Counted from the stretch's first letter, positions 44,811 to 53,830 are shown. The stretch is 64,000 nt of DNA from Streptomyces sp. NBC_01551 (GCF_026339935.1 NZ_JAPEPX010000001.1:3672001-3736000); one strand, 5' to 3'. The notes: generated by a model from the letters alone, not told the origin. Program-made: numbers and translations.

Positions 44811-45788
44811 CTACGCCTCCTGCAGCTGGGCCCGGCGCAGCGCCCGGTGCACCCCTTCGGGGGTGAGTACGCCGACCAGCGCGCCGGTGTCCGGATCCGT
44901 GACCGCGATCCGGCCCGAGTCCTCCTGCAGCAGCAGCGCGAGCGCCTCGCGCAGACTCGCCCCCAGCGCCACTTCGGCGGTGGGGGCTTTCCCGTCGGCG
45001 GCCGCGGCCTCGGCCGGCACCACGTCGGCCGGCCCCACCGGGGTGACCGCGAGCCGCTTGAGCCCCCGGTCCGCGCCGACGAAGCCCGCGACGTAGTCCG
45101 TGGCCGGCGCGGCGAGCACCGCCGCCGGGCGGGCGAACTGCTCGATGGTGCCGCTGCCGTAGACGGCGATGCGGTCGCCGAGCCGGATCGCCTCCTCCAG
45201 GTCGTGCGTGACCAGCAGGATCGTCTTGCGCACCGTCTTCTGGAGGGCCAGGAACTCGTTTTGGAGGCGTTCGCGCACCACCGGGTCCACCGCGCCGAAC
45301 GGCTCGTCCATCAGCAGCACCGGCGGGTCCGCCGCGAGCGCGCGGGCCACGCCGACGCGCTGGCGCTGCCCGCCGGACAGCTGCTCCGGGTACCTGCCCC
45401 CGTAGACCGCCGGATCGAGCCCGACGAGTTCGAGCAGCTCTGCCGCCCGCGCGCGGGCCTTGGCCTTGGGGGTGCCGATCAGCTGCGGGACGGTCGCCGT
45501 GTTCTCCAGCACCGTCTTGTGCGGGAACAGTCCGACCTGCTGGATGACGTACCCGATGCGGCGGCGCAGCTCGACCGGGTCGGCGGCGGCGATGTCCTCG
45601 CCGCCGAGCAGGATCCGGCCGGAGGTCGGCTCGATCAGCCGGTTGACCATCTTCATCGTGGTCGTCTTGCCGCAGCCGGACGGGCCCACGAGCGTGACCA
45701 GCTCACCCTCCGCGACCTCGAAGGACAGGTCCTCGACGGCCGTCGTCCCGTCGGGGTAGCGCTTGGTCACGTGCTCGAATCGGATCAC
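44811..45788 (-). CDS. osmoprotectant ABC transporter ATPase (OpuCA/ProV-like)
   Basis: Energises uptake of glycine betaine, carnitine or choline. The 325-residue product has Walker A GPSGCGKTT, the Q-loop VIQQVGLFPH, signature LSGGQRQRVGVARAL and Walker B VLLMDEPFGAVD. The linker PEQLSG.. EFLALQKTV is characteristic of quaternary-amine transporters. Only one half of the usual CBS pair remains at the C-terminus (GRIAVTDPDTGALVGVLTPEGVHRALRR). GTG 45788 follows GGGAGGATGG. Permeases and binding protein are on the other strand, divergently. Confidence 0.92.
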   Translation of the reverse strand: MIRFEHVTKRYPDGTTAVEDLSFEVAEGELVTLVGPSGCGKTTTMKMVNRLIEPTSGRILLGGEDIAAADPVELRRRIGYVIQQVGLFPHKTVLENTATVPQLIGTPKAKARARAAELLELVGLDPAVYGGRYPEQLSGGQRQRVGVARALAADPPVLLMDEPFGAVDPVVRERLQNEFLALQKTVRKTILLVTHDLEEAIRLGDRIAVYGSGTIEQFARPAAVLAAPATDYVAGFVGADRGLKRLAVTPVGPADVVPAEAAAADGKAPTAEVALGASLREALALLLQEDSGRIAVTDPDTGALVGVLTPEGVHRALRRAQLQEA

Positions 45789-45942
45789 CCGACCATCCTC
45801 CCTCACCCGCGCCTCGAAATTTGTGACGGGAGTATTACCCCCGTGCGAAGGGTTCCGGCCATTGTCGGCCCCGGGGGTTAGGGTCGGTCCTGACCGTGCC
45901 GTTCGTACGGGTGTACGTGGTGGTGGCGAGGGGGGTGAGGGC

Positions 45943-46680
45943 ATGGCCGGGCAGAACTGCCTGGTGGCGAACGACTGGTTCTGCTGGGAGTACGTCACCT
46001 CCCGCTCCCAGGAGCTCACCGACGCCACGGTCCAGCACGTGTGGATCACGGCCGTGTCGGTGCTCATCGGCCTCGTCGTGGCCGTCCCGCTCGCGCTGCT
46101 GGCCCGCCGCGGCCGCCGCTGGGCGGCCCCCGTGCTGGGCCTGACCACCCTGCTCTACACGGTCCCCTCGCTCGCCATGTTCTCCCTGCTCCTGCCGCTC
46201 TTCGGGCTGTCGGCGGCGCTGGTGGTGACCGGGCTGGTGCTGTATTCGCTGACCATCCTGGTCCGCAACGTGCTGGCCGGCCTGGAAGCGGTCCCCGAGG
46301 ACGTACGGGAAGCCGCGCGCGGGATGGGGTACGGGCCCGGGCGGCTGCTGTGGCAGGTCGAACTGCCGCTGGCGCTGCCCGCGGTGCTCGCCGGGGTCCG
46401 GATCGCCACCGTCTCCACGATCGCGCTGACCACCGTCGGCTCCATCGTCGGCAAGGGCGGGCTGGGGAACCTGATCGCCCCGGCCGTGAACAGCTCCTTC
46501 AAGGCCCAGGTGCTCACCGCCTCGGTGCTGTGCGTGCTGCTCGCGCTGGTCGCGGACCTGCTGCTGCTCGGGACCGAGCGGCTGCTCACGCCGTGGACCC
46601 GGGCGACGCGGCGCGCGGGCGCGGCGCCCGCTCCGGCCGCGGCCGACGCGCCGGCCGACGCTCTGACCAAGGGGGCCTGA
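45943..46680 (+). CDS. osmoprotectant ABC transporter permease 1
   Basis: The 245-residue product has five to six transmembrane helices and the permease EAA motif EAARGMGYGPGRLLWQVELPLALPAVLAG. It lacks a fused binding domain. ATG 45943 follows GAGGGGGGTGAGG. It is 4 bp from permease 2. The divergent 154-bp region upstream has TAGGGT at 45879-45884 and a small inverted repeat cggtc-ct-gaccg (45885-45896) that may bind an osmotic or choline regulator. Confidence 0.92.
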   Translation: MAGQNCLVANDWFCWEYVTSRSQELTDATVQHVWITAVSVLIGLVVAVPLALLARRGRRWAAPVLGLTTLLYTVPSLAMFSLLLPLFGLSAALVVTGLVLYSLTILVRNVLAGLEAVPEDVREAARGMGYGPGRLLWQVELPLALPAVLAGVRIATVSTIALTTVGSIVGKGGLGNLIAPAVNSSFKAQVLTASVLCVLLALVADLLLLGTERLLTPWTRATRRAGAAPAPAAADAPADALTKGA

Positions 46681-46684
46681 CGGC

Positions 46685-47359
46685 ATGGGGGTACTGGGCG
46701 GGGCCTGGGACTGGCTGGCGAACGGCGCCAACTGGTCGGGGGAGAACGGTGTCTGGCACCGGCTCGGCGAGCACGTCTTCGTGAGCGGCGTGGCCCTGGC
46801 CGTCGCCTGCGCGGTGGCGCTGCCGGTCGGCCTGTGGCTCGGGCACCTCGGCAAGGGCGGCGCCCTCGCGGTGAACGTCTCCAACGTGGGCCGGGCGATC
46901 CCCGTCTTCGCGGTTCTGGCGCTGTTCATGGTCTCGCCGCTGCGCAGCGCGGGCAACGTGCCGACGATCATCGCGCTGGTGCTGTTCGCCATCCCGCCCC
47001 TGTTGACCAACGCGTACGTGGGCATGCGGGAGGTGGACCGCTCGGTGGTCGAGGCCGCCCGGGGCATGGGCATGTCCGGCGGCCAGCTGTTCCTGCGGGT
47101 GGAGCTGCCGCTCGCGCGCGGACTGGTGATGACGGGCCTGCGCTCGGGCGCCGTCCAGGTCATCGCCACGGCCACGATCGCGGCGATGGTCGGCCAGGGC
47201 GGCCTCGGTCGGATCATCACCGCCGGGTTCAACACATACAACACGGCGCAGGTCTTCGCGGGAGCGCTGCTGGTGGCACTGCTGGCGCTGGTGGTGGAGG
47301 GCGCGCTGGTGGCCGCGGACCGGCTGCTGCTGCGGCGCCCGGCGCCGGCGGCCCGCTGA
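46685..47359 (+). CDS. osmoprotectant ABC transporter permease 2
   Basis: The 224-residue paralogue of the preceding permease, with EAARGMGMSGGQLFLRVELPLARGLVMTG as EAA loop and five helices. The two would form the heterodimeric OpuCB-OpuCD type channel. ATG 46685 is 4 bp after the upstream stop. Confidence 0.92.
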   Translation: MGVLGGAWDWLANGANWSGENGVWHRLGEHVFVSGVALAVACAVALPVGLWLGHLGKGGALAVNVSNVGRAIPVFAVLALFMVSPLRSAGNVPTIIALVLFAIPPLLTNAYVGMREVDRSVVEAARGMGMSGGQLFLRVELPLARGLVMTGLRSGAVQVIATATIAAMVGQGGLGRIITAGFNTYNTAQVFAGALLVALLALVVEGALVAADRLLLRRPAPAAR

Positions 47360-47395
47360 GCTTTCCTCTCTTTCCGTCCCTTGAATGGAGTAACC

Positions 47396-48385
47396 ATGAG
47401 CAAGTCCACGCGTGTCCTCGGCGCGGCACTGGGTGCGGTGGCCCTGACGGCTTCGCTGACCGCGTGCGGCGGCGACAGCCTGGAGAAGTCCAAGGACGGC
47501 GGCTCGTCCTCCTCGTCCGCAGGGGCCTCCGGGGGCGCGAAGGGCAAGCTGGTGATCGGCGCGGCCGGCTTCACCGAGTCCAACGTGCTGGCGGAGCTCT
47601 ACGCGCAGGTGCTGGGGGACGCGGGCTACGACACCTCGATCACCACGGTCAACAACCGCGAGCTGTACGAGCCCTCGCTGGAGAAGGGCGAGATCGACGT
47701 CGTCCCGGAGTACGCGGCCACCCTCGCGGAGTTCCTCAACGCCAAGGTGAACGGCGCGAAGGCGCCGGAGGAGAAGCCGGTCGCCTCCAGCGACCCGGCG
47801 GCGACGGTCGCCGCGCTGGAGAAGCTCGCCGGCCCGCTCGGCCTGAAGGTGCTGCCGGCGGGCGCGGCGGTCGACCAGAACGCCTTCGCGGTCAGCAAGG
47901 AGTTCGCCGGGAAGAACAACCTGAAGACGCTCTCCGATCTCGGCAAGTCCGGCCTGAAGGTGAAGATCGCCGCGGGCGACGAATGCGCCGTACGGCCGTT
48001 TTGCGCACCGGGTTTGAAGAAGACGTACGGAATCGACGTTTCCGGCATCGACCCCAAGGGCGTCGGCACCCCGCAGTCGAAGCAGGCGGTCAAGGACGGC
48101 GTGGACCAGCTGGTGCTGACCACGACCACGGACGCCACCCTCGACAGCTTCGGCCTGGTCCTGCTGGAGGACGACAAGTTGCTCCAGAACGCCGACAACG
48201 TCGTGCCGGTGGTCAACGCCAAGGACGCGGGCGCCCCGGAGGTCGCGGCCGCCCTCGACAAGCTGACCAAGGCGCTCACGACGGCCGATCTGGTCGCCCT
48301 CAACCGGAAGGTCGACGCGGAGCGCGCGAAGCCCGCGGACGTCGCGAAGGCCTACCTGGAGTCCAAGGGACTGATCCAGAAGTAG
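47396..48385 (+). CDS. osmoprotectant-binding lipoprotein (OpuCC-like)
   Basis: The 329-residue product has a lipoprotein signal with lipobox LTAC, a Ser/Gly-rich tether, and the binding-protein fold of the ProX/OpuAC family: LVIGAAGFTESNVLAELYAQVL, VVPEYAATL, and DLVALNRKVDAERAKPADVAKAYLESKGLI at the end. It delivers the solute to the two permeases. ATG 47396 follows GGAG. It closes the operon, which is followed by a hairpin. Confidence 0.92.
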   Translation: MSKSTRVLGAALGAVALTASLTACGGDSLEKSKDGGSSSSSAGASGGAKGKLVIGAAGFTESNVLAELYAQVLGDAGYDTSITTVNNRELYEPSLEKGEIDVVPEYAATLAEFLNAKVNGAKAPEEKPVASSDPAATVAALEKLAGPLGLKVLPAGAAVDQNAFAVSKEFAGKNNLKTLSDLGKSGLKVKIAAGDECAVRPFCAPGLKKTYGIDVSGIDPKGVGTPQSKQAVKDGVDQLVLTTTTDATLDSFGLVLLEDDKLLQNADNVVPVVNAKDAGAPEVAAALDKLTKALTTADLVALNRKVDAERAKPADVAKAYLESKGLIQK

Positions 48386-48420
48386 CGGAGGCGCGGTTGG
48401 TGGAGAAATGACGGTTAACT

Positions 48421-48442
48421 GCCCGGCAAGAGATTGCCGGGC
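48421..48442 (+). terminator. hairpin after the osmoprotectant operon
   Basis: gcccggcaa (48421-48429) and ttgccgggc (48434-48442) pair perfectly around gaga. Confidence 0.75.
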
Positions 48443-48483
48443 GGCTACCCCACTGGGCACCCACGCCCTGTAAATTTCAGGCC

Positions 48484-49440
48484 ATGCCCCGTGGACGCCA
48501 CCGCAATCCCGAACCCCTGCACCGGCTGCTCACCCCGACGACCGTCGCCGGTGTCTCCGTCGCCAGTGCCGCCGCGGCCTGGCTGCTGGCAGAACCGATT
48601 CCGCTGCGCCTCCTCGTCGCCCTCGCCGGGGCCGTGGGTGTTGCCGGCGCGGTCGTCATGCGGTCCTGGGACCGCGCGGCCGGCCGCCGGGTGGCGGAGC
48701 TGGCCCGCGAGCGGGTCAAGGACGAGTGGAAGACCGAGGAGCGGATAGCCGAGCTGGAGTCGGACCTCGAAGAGGCCCGGGTCCTGCGGGCCAGGCTCGA
48801 CACCAAGCTGCGCGCCAAGCGGGTCGAACTGGCCGGTCTGCGTGGGGAGCACGCCGCGCTGCTGCGCCGGTACGCGACCGCCGAGACCGAGCGGGCGAGC
48901 GCCCTGGAGCGGCGCCGGCTGCTGGCCATCGAGGCGGCCTCGGCCCCGGCGGCCTCCGCGCCCAAGGAACTTCCCCCCGTCACCGAGGAGCGCACCTCGG
49001 CCGGCGCGCCGACCGCCGTCGGCTACGCCCGGGCCAACGCGGCCATGGCGGCGCTGGTCCGCAAGGCGGAGGCCGCGCACGCCCGCTCGGCCGCCACCGC
49101 CTCGGTCCCGGCCCGGCGCCCGGCCGCGACGGTGGCCCCGTACTCGCCGCCGCGCCGGACCGCCTCGCGCGTCGAGGGCGGCTTCGACTTCTTCGGCACC
49201 AAGACGGCGGCGCAGGCCCGCGCGGTGATCGAGGCGGTCCAGAACGAGGACCTGGCCGACGTGGTGGGCGCGGAGGTGCTCGCGGTCCACAAGGCGGAGT
49301 CCGCCCAGGGCCGCCCGGCCGAGCCGGAGTTCAAGCAGCCCACGCCGGAGCAGCGCGCGGTGGGCCAGGTCATCGACCTGACGGCCCACGACGAAACGGA
49401 ACCGATCGACGTGGTCCGGCTGCGCACCGCGATCTCGTAG
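48484..49440 (+). CDS. coiled-coil membrane protein, unknown function
   Basis: The 318-residue product has two hydrophobic segments near the N-terminus (about 18-36 and 40-59) and then a long coiled coil rich in Glu, Arg, Leu and Ala (~65-150). After this come Pro/Ala-rich linker regions and a C-terminus with VEGGFDFFGTK and GQVIDLTAHDETEPIDVVRLRTA. I do not recognise the family; it looks like a Streptomyces-specific envelope protein. Start at ATG 48484, with TAAATT nearby upstream as possible -10. Confidence 0.72.
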   Translation: MPRGRHRNPEPLHRLLTPTTVAGVSVASAAAAWLLAEPIPLRLLVALAGAVGVAGAVVMRSWDRAAGRRVAELARERVKDEWKTEERIAELESDLEEARVLRARLDTKLRAKRVELAGLRGEHAALLRRYATAETERASALERRRLLAIEAASAPAASAPKELPPVTEERTSAGAPTAVGYARANAAMAALVRKAEAAHARSAATASVPARRPAATVAPYSPPRRTASRVEGGFDFFGTKTAAQARAVIEAVQNEDLADVVGAEVLAVHKAESAQGRPAEPEFKQPTPEQRAVGQVIDLTAHDETEPIDVVRLRTAIS

Positions 49441-49498
49441 CGCCCGCCAGTCCCGGTGCGAGGCCGGCGGCCGCCGGCTGCCGGCCGGCCTCGCCGGC

Positions 49499-49831
49499 TC
49501 AGGGGTAGGCCAGGACCAGGCCCGTCGCCATCGTCTCCAGCAGGATCTGGATGGCGAGCGCTGGCTCCGCCGCCACGGGCGGCGCGGCCAGCGCCACCAC
49601 CATGGCCACCAGCGCGACACCGAGCAGCGCCGCGAACGCCGCGATCGGGAAGTGCGTGCAGCCGCCGTACACCAGGCAGCGCGAGCCCGTCTCCGTGGCC
49701 AGGACCGCGATCTTCGCGAGGACCAGGGCGGGCAGCAGCAGCACGGCGGAGACGATCGCGGGCGTGACGGTGCGCTTGCGGGATGCGGAGGGCCGCGGGG
49801 TGACGGTGGCGGGCTGTGCGTTCCAGGTCAT
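49499..49831 (-). CDS. small membrane protein, unknown function
   Basis: The 110-residue product has three hydrophobic helices (about 25-44, 63-84 and 91-108) and two cysteines in CLVYGGC. No family is recognised. CAGGAT lies 6 nt before ATG 49831, the usual leaderless geometry of this window. It converges on the coiled-coil gene. Confidence 0.65.
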   Translation of the reverse strand: MTWNAQPATVTPRPSASRKRTVTPAIVSAVLLLPALVLAKIAVLATETGSRCLVYGGCTHFPIAAFAALLGVALVAMVVALAAPPVAAEPALAIQILLETMATGLVLAYP

Positions 49832-49925
49832 GCGAAGATCCTGGCCCGCCCCGGCCGGAGGGGGATCCGCATGGGTACTCAGCCGCGGGTGACTTCGTAC
49901 TCAAGGCGTTGAGAAGGCGATGCCC

Positions 49926-49992
49926 GGGGGAGGCGGTGCCCGGGGGGCGGCGCGGCCCCGGGGGGAGGCGGTGCCCCGGGAGAGGCGCGGCC
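49926..49992. repeat. two imperfect ~33-bp direct repeats
   Basis: ggggaggcggtgcccgggg-rich units at about 49926-49958 and 49959-49992. They lie in the 161-bp gap between two reverse-strand small genes and reach the stop of the downstream-strand gene at 49993. Confidence 0.6.
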
Positions 49993-50202
49993 TCAGAACA
50001 GGGGCAACTGTCCCGGGAGCGGCGGGAGTACGAAGCCGTCCAGGGTCGGCGCCGAGGCGCCGAGCGTCACCCGCGCCCGGGAGCCGGGGCAGGAGACCAG
50101 CTCACCGCGCCCGCCGGGCGGGTCGTGCCGGGCGATGCGGCCGGCGGTCACGGCGCAGTCGCGGCCGCAGGAGGGGCAGGCCCGTCTGGGGGAGTGGGAC
50201 AT
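49993..50202 (-). CDS. small Cys-containing (zinc ribbon-like) protein
   Basis: The 69-residue product starts MSHSPRRACPSCGRDCAVTAGRIARHDPPGG and has a later C in LVSCPG. CPSC..C plus the distal C/H could bind one zinc. The last half is Leu/Pro-rich. CAGACT is 6 nt before ATG 50202. No family is recognised. Confidence 0.6.
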   Translation of the reverse strand: MSHSPRRACPSCGRDCAVTAGRIARHDPPGGRGELVSCPGSRARVTLGASAPTLDGFVLPPLPGQLPLF

Positions 50203-50268
50203 GCCCCAAGTCTGCCCTGCCGCACCGACAGTGGCCGCGGCGCGGCCCGTGGCCGGTCGCCCGTGGCC

Positions 50269-51411
50269 CTATTTGTCGATGTCTCCGACCACGAAGAACA
50301 GCGAGCCCAGGATCGCCACCATGTCCGCGACCAGCTGCCCGGGCAACAGCACCGCCAGCGCCTGGATGTTGTTGTAGGAGGCGGAGCGCAGCTTCAGCCG
50401 GTACGGGGTCTTCTCGCCCTTGGAGACGAGGTAGTAGCCGTTGATGCCGAGGGGGTTCTCGGTCCACGCGTACGTGGCCCCCTCGGGCGCCTTCAGCACC
50501 TTGGGCAGACGCTGGTTGATCGGCCCCGGCGGCAGCTCCGCCATCCGGTCCAGGCAGGCCACGGCCAGGTCGAGCGCGTTGTGCGTCTGGTCCAGCAGGC
50601 ATTCGAAGCGGGCCAGGCAGTCGCCCTCGGTACGGGTGACCACCTTCAGGACGTCCTGGAGCTCCCCGTACGCCAGGTACGGCTCGTCGCGGCGCAGGTC
50701 GAAGTCGACGCCGGAGGCGCGGGCGATCGGCCCGGAGACCCCGTACGCGTGCACGGCCTCGGCGGACAGCACGCCCACCCCGCGCGTGCGGCCGCGGAAG
50801 ATCTCGTTGCCGCGGACCAGCTTGTCGTAGACGTCCATGCGGGTGCGGACGTCGGCGATCGCGGCGCGCGCCCGGCCGAGCCAGCCCGCCGGGAGGTCCT
50901 CCTTGAGGCCGCCGACCCGGTTGAACATGTAGTGCATGCGGCCGCCGGAGATCTCCTCCATGACGGCCTGGAGCTCCTCGCGCTCGCGGAACGCGTGGAA
51001 GATCGGGGTGATTCCGCCCAGTTCGAGGGGGTACGAGCCCAGGAACATCAGGTGGTTCAGCACGCGGTTCAGCTCGGCGAGCAGGGTCCGCATCCACACG
51101 GCCCGCTCGGGGACCTCCATGCCGAGCATCCGCTCGACGGCCATGACCACGCCGAGTTCGTTGGAGAACGCGGACAGCCAGTCGTGGCGGTTCGCGAGCA
51201 TCACGATCTGGCGGTAGTCGCGGGCCTCGAAGAGCTTCTCGGCGCCCCGGTGCATGTAGCCGACCACCGGCTCGGCGCTGACGATCCGCTCGCCGTCCAG
51301 GACGAGCCGCAGGCGCAGCACGCCGTGCGTGGAAGGGTGCTGGGGTCCGATGTTGAGCACCATGTCGGTGCTCTCCGCCGCTCCGCCGATGCCGACCGTG
51401 GTCTCCGTCAT
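50269..51411 (-). CDS. nuoD2: orphan NADH-quinone oxidoreductase subunit D (NuoD2)
   Basis: NuoD is the 49-kDa subunit forming, with NuoB, the quinone site of complex I. The 380-residue product is full length and shows [15 protein letters not shown] (H25 and H29), [13 protein letters not shown] (R55), and the C-terminal [35 protein letters not shown]. No other nuo gene is near, so it is a second, stand-alone copy. The conserved quinone-binding Tyr (Tyr87 in Thermus Nqo4) is Trp78 here (NRHDWLSAF). It is divergent, by only 31 bp, from a PH-domain gene. Whether it joins complex I or has another role is unknown. Confidence 0.9.
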   Translation of the reverse strand: MTETTVGIGGAAESTDMVLNIGPQHPSTHGVLRLRLVLDGERIVSAEPVVGYMHRGAEKLFEARDYRQIVMLANRHDWLSAFSNELGVVMAVERMLGMEVPERAVWMRTLLAELNRVLNHLMFLGSYPLELGGITPIFHAFREREELQAVMEEISGGRMHYMFNRVGGLKEDLPAGWLGRARAAIADVRTRMDVYDKLVRGNEIFRGRTRGVGVLSAEAVHAYGVSGPIARASGVDFDLRRDEPYLAYGELQDVLKVVTRTEGDCLARFECLLDQTHNALDLAVACLDRMAELPPGPINQRLPKVLKAPEGATYAWTENPLGINGYYLVSKGEKTPYRLKLRSASYNNIQALAVLLPGQLVADMVAILGSLFFVVGDIDK

Positions 51412-51442
51412 GGGCGCATTGTCTCAGCCCTAGGGTGGGGGG
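51412..51442. promoter_or_regulatory. back-to-back leaderless promoters, nuoD2 and PH-domain gene
   Basis: Minus-strand -10 GACAAT (51423-51418), 6 nt before the nuoD2 ATG; plus-strand -10 TAGGGT (51431-51436), 6 nt before ATG 51443. The boxes are 7 bp apart, so each -35 region lies in the other gene's start. Confidence 0.6.
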
Positions 51443-51934
51443 ATGGAAACGGGCACGAACGGTGAGACGGGCCGAGCGCGGTGGGTGGGTCTGCCGGGCG
51501 GGCTGCTCACGCTGCGGCGGCTGCTGCTGGTCCTGTGGATGACGCTGCTCACGGCGGTGACGGCGGTCGTGCTCGCGCTGACGGCCGGGCCCGCGTGGGC
51601 GGCCCTGGGCGCGCTCTGGCTGCCGGTGGCGGCCTGGGGATGGGTGCTGCTCGGCCGGAACTGGCGGTCCTGGCGGTACGCCGAGCGCGCCGACGACCTG
51701 CTGATCAGCCGCGGTGTGCTGTGGCGGGAGGAGACGGTGGTCCCGTACGGGCGGATGCAGCTGGTCGAGGTGACCTCGGGCCCGCTGGAGCGGCGCTTCG
51801 GGCTGGCCTCCGTACAGCTGCACACGGCGGCCGCGGCCACGGACGCGAAGATCCCGGGGCTGGCGCCGGCCGAGGCGGAGCGGCTGCGGGACCGGCTGTC
51901 GGAGCTCGGCGAGGCAAGGTCGGCGGGGCTGTGA
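51443..51934 (+). CDS. PH-domain (bPH2, YdbS-like) membrane protein
   Basis: The 163-residue product has two transmembrane helices (~25-47 and 50-70) and a single bacterial PH domain (RADDLLISRGVLWREETVVPYGRMQLVEVTSGPLERRFGLASVQLHTA, recognised by the Q-VEV and RRFGLASV pattern). It corresponds to YdbS of Bacillus. Its last four bases overlap the start of the larger partner. Confidence 0.87.
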   Translation: METGTNGETGRARWVGLPGGLLTLRRLLLVLWMTLLTAVTAVVLALTAGPAWAALGALWLPVAAWGWVLLGRNWRSWRYAERADDLLISRGVLWREETVVPYGRMQLVEVTSGPLERRFGLASVQLHTAAAATDAKIPGLAPAEAERLRDRLSELGEARSAGL

Positions 51935-53265
51935 GCGCCGAGGAGCCGCAGGCCGTCGCGGTCGCTGTTGCCACCGGCGTCGAGCGGAGGCTGCACGTCC
52001 TCACGCCGCTGCGGCGGGCGTGGGTGCCGATCGCCGCGACCGTCGGCGTCGTGGCCCAGCAGGGCGACCGGGTCGCGGAGTGGGTGGGCGGGCTGCCGCG
52101 CGGCCTGCAGGCGCTGACCATGGCGGGCCTGGTCGTGGTGTTCGGCCTGTACGGGTTCCTCAGCTGGTGGTTCACCCACTACGCGGTGACCGACTCCGAA
52201 CTGCGCATCCGCACCGGTCTGCTCTTCCGGCGCACCGCGCACATCCGGCTCGACCGGATCCAGGCCGTGGACGTGACCCGGCCGCTGCTGGCCCGGGTGG
52301 CCGGGGTCGCGAAGCTGCGGCTCGACGTGATCGGCACCGAGGAGAAGGACGAGCTGGCCTTCCTCGACGAGCGGGAGGCGGTGGCGCTGCGCGCCGAGCT
52401 GCTGGCCCGGGCGGCGGGCTTCGCCCCGTCCGAGGCGGTCGCGGTCGGCGAGGCCCCGGAGCGGGAGCTGCTCCGCGTCGCCCCCCGGGAGCTGGTGGTC
52501 TCGTTGCTGCTCACCCTGTCGGTGTGGGCGGCGCTGGCCGCGGGGCTCGTCGCCCCGGTCGTGGTGTGGTGGGTCAGCGACAGCCCCTGGGCGGCCGCCG
52601 TCACCCTCCTCCCCATCCTGGGCGGGGTCTGGGCGGGTACGGCCGGGCGGTTCCTCGGCGAGTACGACTGGACCGTCGCGGAGTCCCCGGACGGGCTGCG
52701 GCTCGACCACGGGCTGCTGGACCGGGCGCACGAGACGGTGCCGCCGGGCCGGGTCCAGACCGTGAAGCTGGTGGAGCCGCTGCTGTGGCGGCGCCGCGGC
52801 CTGGTCCGGGTGGAGCTCGCGGTGGCGGGCTCGAAGAACGAACTCCTGGTCCCGGTGGCGACGCGGGAGGCCGCCCAGGACGTGATCGCCCGGGTCCTGC
52901 CGGGCGCGGACCTGGCGGCGCTGGAGTTCAGCCCGTCGCCGCGGGCCGGATCGCGCTGGGTGGTCCCGGTGTGGTGGAAGGGCTACGCCCTGGCGGTCTC
53001 GGACGACCTGTTCGCCGCCCGCCACGGCCGGCTGTGCCGGCGCACCGAGATCGTCCCGCACGCCAAGGTGCAAAGCGTCCGGATGACACAGGGCCCCTGG
53101 CAACGCGCCCGCGGCGTGGCCGACGTATCCGTCGACACGGGCGCGAACGGCACGGTCACGGCCCGCCTCCGCCCGACCCCGGAAGCCACCACCCTCCTCC
53201 ACGCCCAGGCCGCCCGCTCCCACACGTCCCGCGCGACCGCCCGCCCGGACCGGTGGATGACGTGA
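51931..53265 (+). CDS. PH-domain (YdbT-like) membrane protein
   Basis: The 444-residue product has three bPH2 domains separated by transmembrane pairs: LRIRTGLLFRRTAHIRLDRIQAVDVTRPLLARVAGVAKLRLDV; LRLDHGLLDRAHETVPPGRVQTVKLVEPLLWRRRGLVRVELAV; and AARHGRLCRRTEIVPHAKVQSVRMTQGPWQRARGVADVSVD (each cited by its R.Q.V pattern). It corresponds to YdbT; ydbS-ydbT confers resistance to some antimicrobial peptides in Bacillus. Its GTG start overlaps the upstream stop (GTGA). Confidence 0.87.
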   Translation: MSAEEPQAVAVAVATGVERRLHVLTPLRRAWVPIAATVGVVAQQGDRVAEWVGGLPRGLQALTMAGLVVVFGLYGFLSWWFTHYAVTDSELRIRTGLLFRRTAHIRLDRIQAVDVTRPLLARVAGVAKLRLDVIGTEEKDELAFLDEREAVALRAELLARAAGFAPSEAVAVGEAPERELLRVAPRELVVSLLLTLSVWAALAAGLVAPVVVWWVSDSPWAAAVTLLPILGGVWAGTAGRFLGEYDWTVAESPDGLRLDHGLLDRAHETVPPGRVQTVKLVEPLLWRRRGLVRVELAVAGSKNELLVPVATREAAQDVIARVLPGADLAALEFSPSPRAGSRWVVPVWWKGYALAVSDDLFAARHGRLCRRTEIVPHAKVQSVRMTQGPWQRARGVADVSVDTGANGTVTARLRPTPEATTLLHAQAARSHTSRATARPDRWMT

Positions 53266-53363
53266 AGGGCTCGACGTACGGATTCCGGACCGCCCGGGGG
53301 CGTAGGGGGCCGGGCTAGGCTCGGAGTTGAGCGTGGCGACCCGATCCATGAGGAGGCGGCATC

Positions 53364-53777
53364 GTGACCGAGCGCAAACCCCCCGGCGTCAGCGTCGAGT
53401 CCTGGGTGGACCGGCAGATTCGGGAGGCCGCCGAGCGCGGGGAGTTCGAGAGCCTGCCGGGCTGGGGCAAGCCGCTGGCCTCGCTCGATGCCCCGTACGA
53501 CGAGATGTGGTGGGTCAAGGAGAAACTGCACCGCGAGGGGTTCGCGGTCCTGCCGCCCGCGCTGGCGCTCCGCAAGGAGGCCGAGGACGCGCTGGAGGCG
53601 GCCCGCGGGGCCCGCACCGAGCGCGCCGCGCGGGACATCCTCGCCGCGGTCAACGAGAAGATCCGCGCGGCCCTGCGCATGCCCCCGCCCGGGCCCCCGC
53701 TGGGCCTCACCGAGTACGACGTCGAGGCCGAGCTGGCGGCCTGGCGCGAGAGCCGCGAGGGCCGCGAGGGCGCGTAG
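53364..53777 (+). CDS. DUF1992 (DnaJ homologue-like) protein
   Basis: The 137-residue product carries DUF1992: SWVDRQIREAAERGEFESLPGWGKPL, then YDEMWWVKEKLHREGF. Eukaryotic proteins of this family (DNAJC28) have it beside a J-domain; here it stands alone, without HPD. AGGAGG at 53351-53356 precedes GTG 53364. Function is unknown. Confidence 0.85.
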   Translation: MTERKPPGVSVESWVDRQIREAAERGEFESLPGWGKPLASLDAPYDEMWWVKEKLHREGFAVLPPALALRKEAEDALEAARGARTERAARDILAAVNEKIRAALRMPPPGPPLGLTEYDVEAELAAWRESREGREGA

Positions 53778-53830
53778 CCGCGCGTGCCGCTCCGTACGGG
53801 GCCCGCGCGGGTCCCGCGCTCCGCCAGGGG

